Below, piece by piece: positions 1 through 12,346 of a stretch of DNA of 64,000 nucleotides; the stretch's first letter is position 1; every line of letters begins with the position of its first letter. Origin of the DNA: Gordionus sp. m RMFG-2023 (Eukaryota > Nematomorpha > Gordioida > Chordodea > Parachordodidae); the NCBI RefSeq assembly GCF_954871325.1, contig NC_088775.1, positions 83,677,561 through 83,741,560 of the forward strand, read 5' to 3'. Below the pieces are notes generated by a model that worked only from the letters and a program-made list of their open reading frames with translations, did not search any database and was not told where the DNA came from. Made by a program: the position numbers and the translations under genes.

Positions 1-146
1 GGATTTTTTTTTTCAATTTTTTTACGGCCCGGCCCGGATTTTTTAAAATATATTTTATTTATTTTTGATTTTTATAGCTAATAATGGCGATTTCAGATAT
101 TTGGTAAATATACGGCCCGGATCGGGATTAGGGCTCAAGTCTCTGA
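1..146. repeat. CCGGG-rich palindromic repeat (family B), truncated by window edge
   Basis: Begins with GGCCCGGCCCGG-type sequence after a T-rich start, has a core reading like TTTTTATAGCTAATAATGGC, and ends with GGGCTCAAGTCTCTGA. The same core and ends recur near 1.8-2.0, 34.9-35.1 and 55.0-55.2 kb, so this is one copy of a dispersed palindromic element. Confidence 0.6.
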
Positions 147-892
147 ACTTAAAGGTTAATAAGCCTAGGCTAAATAAAAATAAGTTTTAAAAATAATTCG
201 ACCGATGAAGACGGCTGAATCAGGAATTTACAAAATAAAAAAAACATGAATATTTTAAATATGTAAAACATTTCTTACTTGATTCATGGGTCTTACAAAA
301 AAAGAAAAAATTTCTTAAAATTTGTTTCGGATAAACGAGAAAAAAATTAGATTTTATATTTTGTTTAAAATTTGAAAAACGTTTTTTATATTTTATAAAA
401 TAACCCTATTATTTTTATCTTGTATACATTTTTATTATTTGGCGGTGTCATAATGATGTTTTTTTAATAATTAAAAAAAGTGTAGTTTTTAGGAAGATTA
501 AAGGTCTTAACCCCCAGCAGATAAATTTTTTTTAAAAAGCGATAACCTTTAAAATTGAAAAATTGAAAAATAAAAATTGGATTAAGTTTGACAAACGTTA
601 AATTATATATAATTAATAATGAAAATTTATTGTTATATCAATTTTTCCTTTCTTTTTCTTATTTGAAATCGAAACAAAAATACCGAAATTAATCCTACTT
701 TAACCCCCGGGGGTTGCTAGAGATGTATATTCATCTTTTTTTTAAAAAGTACGAATTTGTATGGGTATGTTAGTGAAAGATATACAATATTTGTGACTTC
801 GTGTCTGGTAACTTTGACTCCACCCTCTCCCATTTTTTAAGCATTCACCAAGTGGGATTTAATCAAATAATAAAATAATATTTTAGCTAGGA

Positions 893-1004
893 TGTCCAAA
901 CTTTTGTACCATCTATGATCAAAATCTTCGGTCTTGTGTAATATTTTTCCGGATAAAATATCGAATCAGCCGTTTTTAAAAATCACTAGATACAGTTAGC
1001 CCTC
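893..1004. repeat. Partial copy of MITE family A
   Basis: Contains the inner and right-hand half of family A: GATGTCCAAAC, CATCTATGATC, a TGTGTAATATT stretch and GCCGTTTTTAAAAATC. The terminal AACAACAC is missing. A second right half lies at 1,190-1,278, so the two may be a duplicated or rearranged copy. Confidence 0.5.
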
Positions 1005-1189
1005 ACATGAGAAATTTATTAACACATTGAGGCTCTTACCTTTATAAAGAAAAATATCCAATATTATAATTTTAATTTATTTTATGTATTACAATCATTA
1101 TATATTATTTTATTAATTGATATTGATATTTAATTTGATTTTTTTACTTTTTTAAAAAATAAAGATACATAGTTTGCTATACAGAAAAT

Positions 1190-1278
1190 TTAATATAGGC
1201 TTGCGTAATATTTTTCTGGATAAAATATTGTGATTTGCCTTTTTTTAAAATATCGGCTTAAATCGCGTTTAACAACAC
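1190..1278. repeat. Right half of MITE family A
   Basis: Reads GGCTTGCGTAATATT, then a degenerate GCCGTTTTT equivalent, then AATCGCGTTTAACAACAC followed by TA. This matches the right end of complete copies such as 46,740-46,960. Confidence 0.55.
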
Positions 1279-1792
1279 TATTCATAATTAAACTCTAGTT
1301 TTTTTAATATTAAAAATATTAGATTTAGATCTTTAACTTGTTAATTAAAGGCGCGACATCATCACTTAATTTCGGGTTTAAATGATTTTAAAACTAAAAT
1401 CCAATGTTATATAATTTAAAATAAACCAAAAAAAATTATTTTTATTTTATAATTTATATAATTTGTAAATGATAAATGATAAATAATGATTATCGAATAA
1501 TTATAATTAATTTATAATATAAATTAAGATCGTTTTTTTTAAAAAAAAAATACCCTTGTAGAAAAATCAAAATTAAATGCCAAATAAAAAAAATGAATGA
1601 CTTTCAAATCGCTTATCGAACTTATAATAAACTCGTACATAAATCAGTTCGATTTGAATTAATTATTATGAACAATCGAAATATTTTTATCAAAACTTAT
1701 AAACTCGGGGCTTAAATTAAAAAAAAAAATTGATTATTCAGAATGAATAAAAGTTTGGAAAATATTGGTTTTCAAAATAAAATAAATCTATA

Positions 1793-2019
1793 TCGGGTCG
1801 GGCCTTATTTTAATTTTTTTTTAAATATACCTGAGGCGAGTCTAAAAATTTTTTAAAAAAAAATATACCCTGGCTGATTTATATTTTAAAATAAAATATT
1901 TTAAATCACCCGTTATTATCTATAAAAATTAAAAATAGATAAAATATATTTAGGACCGGGCCTGAAAATATAAAACCCGGGCCAGGGCAATGCGAATGGT
2001 ACATCTGTAGGTCTCAGAT
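1793..2019. repeat. CCGGG-rich palindromic repeat (family B)
   Basis: Starts with TCGGGTCGGGCC, has a central block close to ATATTTTAAATCACCCGTTA, and closes with AAAACCCGGGCC, a CGAATGGTACATCTGTAGG block and GTCTCAGAT. Read in reverse, this end matches the left end of the copy at 34,869. No open reading frame is present. Confidence 0.65.
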
Positions 2020-2062
2020 ATGTATATCCATAATATATGAAAAAGAGAAAGAAAAGGGAGAG

Positions 2063-2385
2063 TAGAGATCTGCAAAAGTAGACCCGATCCGTACCAGGCC
2101 CGAACCCGGCCCTTCGGGTATTAATATATCTAAATTTATCAATTTTATGTTGAATTTTTTATGTAAAATAAAAATATGTGATTTTATTTATAGAAAAGTA
2201 GACGCCAAATAACATATAGTTTATTTTGAGTTATTATAAAAATTAATTTCTATATTCAAATAAATTCAGGCCGGACCGGCAAAATTTTTTAAAAAAAATT
2301 TCGGGTTCGGGCCGGGCATAATTTTATAAAACAAATTCGGGCCGGACCGGGCTTGAGAAATTAGGCCCGATGCAGATAACTAAGG
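2063..2385. repeat. CCGGG-rich repeat, at least two family B pieces
   Basis: Begins with AGAGATCTGCAAAAGTAGAC and contains AACCCGGCCCTTCGGG, GGCCGGACCGGC and GGGCCGGACCGGGC. Several GC-rich blocks are separated by A/T runs, suggesting nested or adjacent family B copies. Confidence 0.55.
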
Positions 2386-3250
2386 GTATGTATAATATTT
2401 ATTTATAAATAAAATAATTAATATTCACGTTCAGTTTATAAGATAATACACCGAAAATCAGAATTGGCATTGTTTTTCCGTGTTGTTGTTAGATATCGTC
2501 TCCTGTATCAGGTCTTGTATCAGGTCTTCTTAAATTAGGACAAAGGTATCTCATAGAAATTGGGGGCCCAATTCGGAGTAAATTAATAGGTGAAAACTGT
2601 TATTTCCAACCCATCCCCCTCCTTAAGAATTAATTAGTATTTACGGTTATTACTAGGTTAGAATCGGCGATAGCCAATTCAAAAAATATATAACAGCACT
2701 CAGTTTTATTTAAATAAAAGCATAACATTTTACATTAAACTAATTAACCTTAGTCCATATGTGCTTTGATAGGACCACACCAGTGCTGAAATTAAGTAGT
2801 TCAGATTAGAGTTTTGCAAAGCCCAGCCCGGACTCAGCCGGGTAACGTCTGAAAAATTGATTTGGGTAGGGCTAGGCACAAAATAAATTGGCCAAGTTGA
2901 GCAAAATTTTTGTATATATATTTAATGAATTCTGATATTTTTAAGAAGTGATAATTTATTAAGTATTTGATTTTCAAATCTAACCATCAATATAATAAAT
3001 AGTTATTCTGGGTGTTTCTACACCATATGTTTTGGTTTAGGTCTTGTATTTAAAAAAAATATATAAAACCAGGCAGGGCCTGGCAATAGTAAAAAAATCC
3101 TCCAATAAAATTAATGGAGAAAAGAACAGCATAATAGCCCCCTCCCCCTTTAACAAAATCCTGGCTAGGGCCGTGGAATATCTATATGGTCTATCTATTC
3201 TAAATGTTATAGAAGAAGAAGGAACTCGATTTAAAATAAAACAATGAATA

Positions 3251-3251
3251 T

Positions 3252-3323
<72 letters not shown>

Positions 3324-3325
3324 TA
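3251..3325. repeat. (CTTT)n microsatellite
   Basis: About 18 nearly perfect CTTT units. The Lys/Glu/Arg-rich frames across it on the minus strand are repeat translations, not genes. Confidence 0.95.
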
Positions 3326-3904
3326 AATTGTAATAAATACATTTTAGATCGAAAATGCGAACTTTTTTTTTATTAGCCTCAATTATAATGAATTTAATAT
3401 CTGTCGTCTCTATTCTCCCCAAAAAAAATTTAAAGCTAACAAAAAATTTCTCTCTAAAATGAAATTGATATGTTTACTAAGTTGGTCGAAAGATTACCCA
3501 ATCAAATCGAAATAAAAAAAGGATAGCGGTAAATTGCAAAGAATGTTCACAGTCTTCTATAATAAAATCTGAGGATAAAATTCTAAGGAGCGCTTTTATT
3601 TTGAAACCTTGACTTGAAACTAATATACATATCTTAATTCTTAAAAACCATATTTTTTTTAAATTATTTAAATAAGAAATCAAATTTGATAAACATGCGT
3701 TTTAAATAAAGAACAGCATAATGTAATATTAAATAATAACGAGAATCAAAAATGTTTATCTTATAAATTATAAAATAATACCTAAAGAAATTTTACGTTT
3801 AAGTTTTGTTACAATTATTTTAAAAAATAAAATAAGTAAGCTAAAATTAATCCCTAAAATAGAAATTCTTTGTGGGTGTAATGTTTTAAATTTGTTTTTA
3901 TTAG

Positions 3905-6757
3905 TTATTCTCTTTTCTCTACTGACTCTGATCACGACCGATATAACTTTCGCGAATGATGATGATGATGAAAAGAAATCGAAAGAAGGATCATCGCTAA
4001 GCCATTTCAGGGAATGCTTGATATCTTGCGTGAGATGGCTAGCGGATAAAAACCACAGACGTAGAACAAGATCCCTTGATGACAAACTGAGGGATTCAGA
4101 GGAAGCTCCCTTGGACGCGAGACTGATCCTTCATATTCCTCTGGATTTTGACCGTATGGCAGGAGAACAGAGATTATCGTTTGACGTTAATTCACTTTAC
4201 ATTAACATGGGGAAAAGGGGAAATGAATTCCGATCTACTAACATGGGGAAAAGGAGAAATAAATTTCGATCTACTAAACATAGTTTAAAATTTTTCATTC
4301 ATCTTATTTTAAAGTTTAAAGTATAATTTATAGAATATATAGTTATTAACTAATCATAAATTTTCTTCTTTTTTTTAAAAAAAAAAATCATATAATTTTG
4401 AAATAGATAAATGTAGACCTTGCCCCTCTTACGTAGGCAGAGCTAAGAAGAAATCTTCAACCGGTTTAATTCCTAGGATTGAAGTTCCACTCACGACTTT
4501 CGATATGTTCCCATCATCCACGTCTTCCGATATGTTTCCATCATCCACATATTCCGACATGTCATCATCAAAAGACGTTTCCAATCATATATTCTTATCT
4601 ACGCGTCCTACTCAAAAAGAATTTATAATAAAAGACGTTTCCATCCATATATCTCTATCTACGCATACTACTCGAAATGCGTTTATAGTACTGTTCCCCA
4701 AAACTTTAGAGCCGGAAGTGGTGGAACCTGCGGAATTTTCTAGGAAAATAAGGAGTACAGAGATTGTAGGTAAATTATTATCCGAAAATCTTTCATCAAG
4801 TCTAGAATATTTAAAGAGCACGCCTGCATTTAATGTAGCCGGCAAAAAAATTATTAAAGCATATGTTCCTTCAAAGAAGGTAAAAATTAATCGGTTCAAA
4901 ATGAAAAAGAAGAAGCCGAAAATGATGAAAGCTACTATATCGATCTTAAGTATTCCCCCAACTACCTTTATTCCTTCGTATATTCTACCTAACATATCGA
5001 ACACTGAGATGTCCAATTTATTAAAAATTTCTAATATTATGCCTCAGAATTACAGTTACGGCCACTTAACTGATGCGACAAAACAAATCTCTCAAAAATC
5101 ATTCTGGCCTGAAACTAAATTGATAGAAGAAACTACCATTTTGAAGCCCATTGTATTCAATCAAACACTAGAGGAATTAGAGACAACCACTCCGAGCAGC
5201 TCCAAGTTACTTGATATTCGCAGTAGCACTAGACCTTCTATAAATGCTACTTTAGAGTCTACCTTAACCAGAATGGCCGAAAATAAATCGGAAACCTCAA
5301 GTTTATTTCTAACTGAGATGATGAATATGACAAATGCAACTAAAATAACTTCCGTGATAATCCCCACAAACATAACATTTGTAGAGCCCGTTTTAGTCGA
5401 AAATATTCGCACCACTAATAATGCTAAATGGTTGTTTGCTACGCGCAACACCTATAATGTTAAATGGCCGTTTGCTACTCGCAATTATTTCAAGAAAATA
5501 AGTAAGCATAAGCATAAATTCAAAGTTAAAAAATTGACCCCTTCAAAAGTATCTAAGTCAACAACGCTCATTATAGAATCATCTCCCAATAAGATATACG
5601 CTCTCACAACCAAAAAAAGTATTCGTAAACACAAGAAACATAAGAAAACACACATGCGCAAATATATCAATATAACATCATTTTTGGTTACGGCCCCTAC
5701 ACCCGTCATAACAAAGGAAAAAAATAAAACTGAAATTTCTATCCAAACAAAGTTAGCCACATTGTCAACTCGAAGAAAAAAACCCGAGCGCCGCCCTAAA
5801 AAGCCACGCATAATGATGGTCACTAAGAATAAGGAAAGCGTCAAACCCGAATTTACGGTAATTACGACTACTTTACCAACAACCTATTTAATTACCGAAA
5901 TTATCTTGATAACGAAGAAACCCTTACTTGAGGAAGAAACAAGAAAGTGGGAAAAATTGATGAAAATCGCGAGGAAAAAATATAAGATGATACCACCGAC
6001 CAATGAAACTCCCATGGGGACCCTTTACCTCGTCAAAACCTCTGCCATATCTGTAACTCAAAATAGGCTTAACATTACTAAAAACGCTAGAGTGCTGGAC
6101 ACGGAAAGAAAGGTTAAATTGGTGGGAGAAATGATAAAAAAATCAATTGAGAGGAAAAATAAAGCGGCTATTTCAAAAACGCAACGAAAAAATTTAGAGG
6201 GAGGTCCATCCCCTAAAGATCAAGTCCTAGGAGGTGCCTTATTCGAAGCTGCTGAATTATTTAATCCCTTTTCTAAATTTATCAGAGATAAGAAGCCAGA
6301 ATCACACATGGATGATAGTATTAATGCCCTAGTAACTTCTATAACTTCAATTAAACCCTGGGTGCCCATAAATCTTATGATAAATGGCGATATCGAAAGT
6401 AATAATAAGATAGAAGATCATAAATATGATAATATGGCCAAACTAAACGCTTCCCAAATTATTCACGATCAATTTCTGGCTAGCGTTTCATCTTCAAATT
6501 GCAATAAAGGTTATAGGTTCCCCTTATCTCCTAATACGCCCCTAAATTCTAAATTTTTAAATACACACGATTGTAACTACGGAATTCCTAACATCCCAAA
6601 TAATGTGGATATATCATTATCAGGTCAAAAATCTCCGAGAGAGGGTTGGGAGATGAGCGACAAATTAATCAACGAAAATTTGGTAAATTCTTATAAGATT
6701 CAGCAAAGGCACGTCACCTTATACAGTCCGATATTGTTTGAAAACCACCACAATTAA
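3905..6757 (+). CDS. Orphan, probably secreted Ser/Thr/Lys-rich protein (two exons; 5' start not found)
   Basis: I do not recognise this protein. The best model joins an exon at 3,905-4,282 to a long exon at 4,437-6,757. The donor GTTTAAAA and the acceptor after TACGTAG are phase-compatible (1 nt plus 2 nt), with a 154-bp intron. The first exon opens with a hydrophobic run ending near TTDITFA, like a signal peptide, followed by an acidic DDDDEKK patch, two Cys (ECLISC) and basic clusters. It ends in a 12-residue tandem duplication containing NMGKR twice. The long exon encodes about 772 residues rich in Thr, Ser and Lys with almost no Cys, many N-x-S/T sites, and short duplications: MFPSSTSSD/MFPSSTYSD, IIKDVS twice, and KWLFATRN/KWPFATRN. 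No in-frame ATG precedes the hydrophobic run, so a start exon probably lies upstream. The two exons could also be separate genes. A polyA signal lies 43 nt after the stop codon. Confidence 0.6.
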
Positions 6758-6800
6758 AATTAATGATAAAATTTATTTACAGGAAAGAAAAGAAGTTTTA

Positions 6801-6806
6801 AATAAA
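6801..6806 (+). promoter_or_regulatory. Polyadenylation signal AATAAA
   Basis: AATAAA begins 44 nt after the stop codon of the preceding long exon, consistent with that exon being the terminal one. Confidence 0.55.
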
Positions 6807-6922
6807 ATGCTTAGAATATTTTTATTTGTCATTTTTTTAGGGGTTTATCGATATTGATTTACGATTATAAAAGGAGAGAGAAAAAAAACCAACCTTAAGA
6901 AATTTATAATTCCCTTTTAATA

Positions 6923-7060
6923 GTGTTATTAGACGGCTTGCCCATGCAAAACTGGAGATTTTGTCCATAGATCGTAGAATGGACATCTATTATCGAAATA
7001 TCGAGTCTTACGTGATATTATTTTGGCTAAAAATCTTAATTTTAAATTGGCTAAAATTTG
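6923..7060. repeat. MITE family A copy, eroded
   Basis: Starts TA-GTGTTATTAGACGGCTTG and contains GATTTTGTCCATAGATC, GGACATCTATT, a GATATTATTTTGGCTAAAA block and a degraded right end. Order and spacing match other family A copies. Confidence 0.55.
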
Positions 7061-7254
7061 ATTAATTACCTATATAATTCTCTAAAAATATCTTTCATTA
7101 TTAGTTATTTTTTTCAATCATGCCGTGTCCTTTTATTATATGATTGTCTTGAGTAAAAAAAATTTCTTTTATTTTTATTAGTTACACTAGTTTTATTTAA
7201 CTGTTAATTTCAACTTTAAATCATTTTTTTTTGAGAAAGTTTCCATTTTAAATA

Positions 7255-7375
7255 TAGAAATCTGATTTTACCTGATATGTGTTCCTTCATGTTTGGAATA
7301 ACTATCCTTATAAATTTCAAACAATTTACCACTTAACTTTTGAACTTAATATAATTTATAATCGTTTTTCCATAG
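7255..7375. repeat. Dispersed repeat (family G), single arm
   Basis: Contains AAATCTGATTTTACC, then ATGTTTGGAATAACTATCC, TTATAAATTTCAAACAATTT and CTTTTGAACTTAATATAATT. The same blocks form two inverted arms at 35,890-36,140. Confidence 0.5.
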
Positions 7376-7889
7376 ATTTTCTTTTACATAAACTGACTCA
7401 AAGGTTAACTCCACAATTCATAAGAAAGGTATAGTCTAAACATGATGAAATACATTTTCGGTAAAATGAAAAATTATAAATTAATAACTTTTTTTAAATA
7501 ATAATTTAACTTTATAAACTTTAAGTTAAAATTTATTAAATTCATTAATTTTTCTAACTTTAAAAAATTTATAAACTTAAGTAAATTAGAAAAATGTTTT
7601 AGGCTATCATTTTATTTTTACATTAAAAATAGCTTCGAAAGTTTATTATTTTAAGATTTTTGATATTTAGGCCAAACCTAATCATGATAAACTTTAAAAT
7701 AATATAAATTCAGTTATAGAGCCTAAATAATTAGTCCGGGATTTTTATATTTACATTTGCAGCTAGCCATTTTTGATTTCTGAATATATATAGCATATAT
7801 ACCTTGTAAACAATTATTTCAAACTTAAGGAGGTTAAATAAGTTTTAAAATGGATGCTTTAGATATCTTTACAGAATTTGGGCTTCATG

Positions 7890-8294
7890 CAGTGGCGTAG
7901 CTACGGGGGTGGTTTTTGGGTTTGGACCCCTCCCAGAGCAAAAATTTTTTTGAGATTATACGTTCAAAAGACTTAAAAGTGATTTTATATGAATTATATT
8001 TTTCTGGTTTTGATGTTTGTGGAAGGATATTATATTACTATTGAAATTATTTTGGATAGTATTATTATAAAGTCATTGAGAATAATCTACTAAATTATAA
8101 TAACATATTATTGATGCATTTAAAAAATATATATATTCTATATTATCGAAGATATGGTTATGATTTGTAAGATAAACCTGGCCGAAGGCCGGGCAAAAGG
8201 GCCGAAGGCCCGTTAAAGGAGGTCTGGGGGGCGAAGTCCCCCATCTTTTATATGTATGGACCCCCTCTAAGGAAAATTCCTAGCTACGCCACTG
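7890..8294. mobile_element. Non-autonomous hAT-type transposon with 8-bp target duplication
   Basis: The 405-bp element has 14-bp terminal inverted repeats CAGTGGCGTAGCTA. It is flanked by a perfect 8-bp direct duplication, GCTTCATG, at 7,882-7,889 and 8,295-8,302. No transposase frame is present. GC-rich blocks near the right side (CTGGCCGAAGGCCGGGC, GGGCCGAAGGCCC) could fold into small hairpins. An 8-bp duplication and CAGTGGCG termini are typical of the hAT superfamily. The perfect duplication suggests a fairly recent insertion. Confidence 0.9.
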
Positions 8295-8441
8295 GCTTCA
8301 TGATATATCCAATCCATGGACTTATATAATTTCGACGTACGATGTTGATTTGTGGTTAAATATAATAGGTAGCCACTATTTTCAATAAGCATTATTCATT
8401 TTTAATCCACTTATTGTTTAAAATTTAGCTTTTGATTGCTA

Positions 8442-8621
8442 GTGTTTGGCTCGAATTTGAACCGATTTTTAAAAACGGGTAATTAAATATTTTGTTCAGA
8501 AAATTTTTACTTATGGCACTTTGGATATCTATTAGAATCTCGAGGCTTAAGCAAAAAATTTTTTAAAATATTGAGTTAGCCGTCTTTAAAAATTTACTCA
8601 AATCGAGCTATTTAACAACAC
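8442..8621. repeat. MITE family A copy
   Basis: Begins TA-GTGTTTGGCTCGAA, then GATTTTTAAAAACGGG. It ends with GCCGTCTTTAAAAATTTAC, AAATCGAGC and TTTAACAACAC. The two ends are inverted copies of each other. Confidence 0.65.
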
Positions 8622-10819
8622 ATGATTGACTAAACATAAAAATACTTGATAAATTGCAGTCCCGACTGGCAAGTCTGACGCCCTACGCAAAATAAAAAAC
8701 AAACATTAATCTTCCGCACCTAGGGAAGAAAAAAATTACTAAAAAAAATTATCTCGCTTAAAATTTGAATTTTTTTTAAAAAATAATTCACTCATTTCTA
8801 CCTTTTAAAAATTGCATCTTCAATTCAAACCTTACCAATAACGATAACCGCTCTTAACTGATATATAATCCCACATAACTTATGATCAGTATCAGTATCA
8901 ATGTAGAAAAAACGTATTTTCTTCGTGGACGCTTAAGCATGGATAGAAGCCATAGAGACCTGCATAGTCCAGCCTGTCTTAAAGCAATGTCCTTGAGCGG
9001 TGGCTGAACAATTATATAAAAATCAAGCAGGGCCGTGAAAATGTCGGATTTTTCGTAAAATCTTAATAGGCCAACCTAAACATTAAAATTTTGATATATA
9101 TATTTTTTGAATTTCAAGCTAATATTTGACTAATACTATGTTAAAATTTGTTTATTTCTTTGTATTTTAAGAGCTGTTTTAAAAAGTTACTAAATCTATA
9201 AACAATATAGTTAAATTCATATAAAAAAAATTAAAAAGTTACTTATGATATGATCAAATTACTAATACACAATTACAGATAACAAACACATTTGATTTAT
9301 AAAACGGTTGTTGTATAAATAGACAAGCTATAGAGGAGAGATATATAAGAGCCTTAATTGGCATTTGGATAAAATAAGATATAGATAGATATTAAAAATG
9401 TGGGGGCCAAAAAATTCCTATAAAAAATTTAACCTGTATGTAGGGTAGAAAAATTTTAAAGGGCTGGACCAGACCACGCAAAAGTCTTTACGTATCGTGC
9501 AATTTGTACGCAAAAATTTTTAGAGCTGGCCAGGTAACTTTGGCAAAAATTCTTAACAGAGCGAAACGGTAGCTCTAGTAGCCCCTAGTTATCATCTTTA
9601 ATTCTATTGCCCATCTCCTGATATAAATTTTAAAATTTCACTCAACTAATTCATCAGCAGGTTTTTTTCGAAATGCCATTTTTTTCGCCAATAATTTATC
9701 TGTTTAAATTTGTTTCAACTTATAGACCTTTTTTCATAACGTTCATAGATAAAATAATCTATATTCTAGGAAATTTTTTGTGACATGTATGATGAAAGTA
9801 GGTTTTATAATCTGAATTTTTCTTTATGATGAATATGGGATCATCATAATATCATAATCGAACATTCTTTTTCAAGTTTTCCGGAAATTCTGATCTAGTA
9901 ACAATTCCAATGGCAAATCCGAATAGCTTTTTCCTCATTTCTTATCGAAGTTTTTAGAAATATTTGTCATATTGATCGTTTATTTTCTATGATTAGTGTT
10001 TTTTCCTTTTTTTTTTAACTTTTTGACAAAAGATGAGTTAGTTTAATAATTGAAATAAAATGGTAGAAGAATAAAACTTTAAATTTGGGTTTCAATTTTT
10101 TTCGTGTCCATTTAGAAATATTTGATATTTATTATAGTTTTTATTTTTGTTTATACCTTTTACCTTACGAATGAATTATAATTATGATTATTGGATGAAA
10201 TAAAGATTAATAAATGGATTATATTATAAATTAGAACTTTTATTATTTATATATATACACATTTTTCTTCCTTACACTCTAATCAATCTTAAGTTTTACA
10301 GTGGTTGATTTTTACATAGTAAAAAGAGAAAATTATTTGTCATAACATATGTTCTGAACTATTAGATCAAAAATCCGATTTCCTAGATAAATAAGATTAT
10401 AATTTAATCAGTTCATATACATAAAAAAATGAAAAATATATTAATTTGAGCGTAAAATTCGAGGAACTCAAATCCACCCACCCATCATGATTATGCTGAA
10501 CCTAGATGATGGATTTTAATATCGAAATCATTTTTATTTACTTAAATAATTATTAAAATTATGTAATCGAAGAAAAGGTGTCGATATTGAAAAAGATCGT
10601 TGATTTCATTTAGACTAGAGTGTCAAGGGAAAATTTAGTAAATTGTAAAATAAAACCTAAGAATGTTCGTTCTATTTACCTTTAAAAAGACTTCGGTTTT
10701 TGTTTTATAGCTTTTTATTTAAAAAGAGGTTTTAAAAGAATACGATAATAACCAGAGACTTTCAATCCAAGAACCGTCATGTTCAGGAGGACATATTTCA
10801 TGTAATCAATTCAAATCAT
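8622..10819. other. Gene-free stretch with scattered family B-like fragments
   Basis: No protein-coding segment is recognisable. Around 8,955-9,080 and 9,405-9,560 there are GC-richer pieces (AGAGACCTGCATAG, GGGCTGGACCAGACC, GAGCTGGCCAGG) resembling worn family B repeats. The rest is A/T-rich without clear structure. Confidence 0.4.
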
Positions 10820-11245
10820 AATATTGAACCCTGACTATACATACAAAAAATATAAATCAAATATTTGCATTATTCGTATTCGATTCATATTTTCGAATCA
10901 AATACCTATATTATTCGTATTCGTAATGAATCAAATAATTTTACTATTCTTAGGAATAATAAAAATATTATTCGATTTGATTCGCCGAATATTCGATTCG
11001 AAAATTAAATTCCATGTAAATATTTTCAAAATAGATTATTTAAAATTTAAAAAAGTGATTAATAGAATGTAGGGGAAAAAGTTTTGAAATAAAATAAAAA
11101 GAATTTCAAATTATTTATAAATTATTTCGAATAACACTAATAATTTTAAATTATACGATTAATTCGATTAAAATTAGATAATAATTTTCCTTATTAGTGA
11201 ATAATTTTGTTATTTGAATTCATGAAATACGATTCGAATAACGAT
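10820..11245. repeat. ATTCG-rich palindromic repeat (family C)
   Basis: Dense in ATTCG/CGAAT words (TTCGTATTCGATTC, ATTATTCGTATTCG, GCCGAATATTCGATTCG) on both strands, giving many local palindromes. Related stretches occur at 15,655-15,790, 28,645-28,790 and about 35,500-35,610. An 82-codon frame at 10,824-11,072 lies inside it and looks like repeat translation. Confidence 0.6.
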
Positions 11246-12346
11246 TAAATCGTTTTAAGTGTACCTATGAGTATGACACGTGAGAATAAATTAGATACAA
11301 AATACCTTTTTGCGATTATATGGAAAAGTATCGTTAGTAGAAGTAGATACGAAATATTTCATTTGACGCTCTTAATTTTCCTCAATCTTGAAGTATATTT
11401 TGTTTAACTGAAGTTATTATACAAATAAAAATATTCATTTCGCGATAATTGTGACATTTTGACGATTAAACTTTAGATTATTATATAAATATATCAAATT
11501 AATGAGACAAAGAATTTTAATCATATACTTGTTAAAAATATTTTATTTTTTTTGTTAATTATGTTAGCAATTTATATATTAGGATCAATATTTGGTTACC
11601 CGAAATAGCAATAGTAGTTTTTTTTACATTATATCTACTATGAAATGTGGAATTATTTACTAACAAATTTAATTATCATTATAATAATAATCGATTATGA
11701 TATTAAAAATTTTTTTATTTAGTATAATAATTTGCTTTCAAAAAAGAAATATAAATATATTTTATGTTTTGTCTACAAAACATTTTAAAAGAAGTAACCT
11801 AATACGATTTTTTTTGCTTGTCTTAACACGTAAGTGACAAACAATGCCTTAAAATGACATCTACCCACAGTCCGGAAATCATTAAAATTGGTAGTATATA
11901 TTTTTATTTATATTATGTATCGTTAAATCTACGGTTTATGAAGAGCTCTAAATACGCAAAAAAAAAATCTAACACTACTGATTACGAATCGTTTTCCTAT
12001 TTCTTTTTGAAACTTATTCAATATAAAAATATGTCAAAAATTTGGAGTTTAAAAAGCTTCAAATTCGAATATTATCACTTCTCAATCTTCAATTATTATT
12101 TACTTTATATCACCTAAAAAAAATAACATCTAAATGTTAAACAGTGGTAAAATATTGAAATCTTATGTAATATCAAAGAATGTTCCTCTACCATTGTACA
12201 TAGGTGCGAGAATCACGTTAATATTGTGTATATTTTATATAATAATATAATACATATATATATAATTAAATATTCATTTTATCACTGTTCTTTGCTTTTA
12301 AAAATGAAAAAATAATCCAAATATTTCAAAATTATTACTTTAAACT

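Noticed and set aside
3037-3422. Minus-strand Lys/Glu/Arg repeat proteins
   Set aside because: They are translations of the (CTTT)n microsatellite.
4612-5844. Minus-strand open frames of 96-134 codons
   Set aside because: They lie opposite the long coding exon at 4,437-6,757 and read hydrophobic, as antisense shadows do.
10824-11072. 82-codon plus-strand frame
   Set aside because: Lies within the ATTCG-rich palindromic repeat; its Ile/Phe/Arg pattern follows from that repeat.
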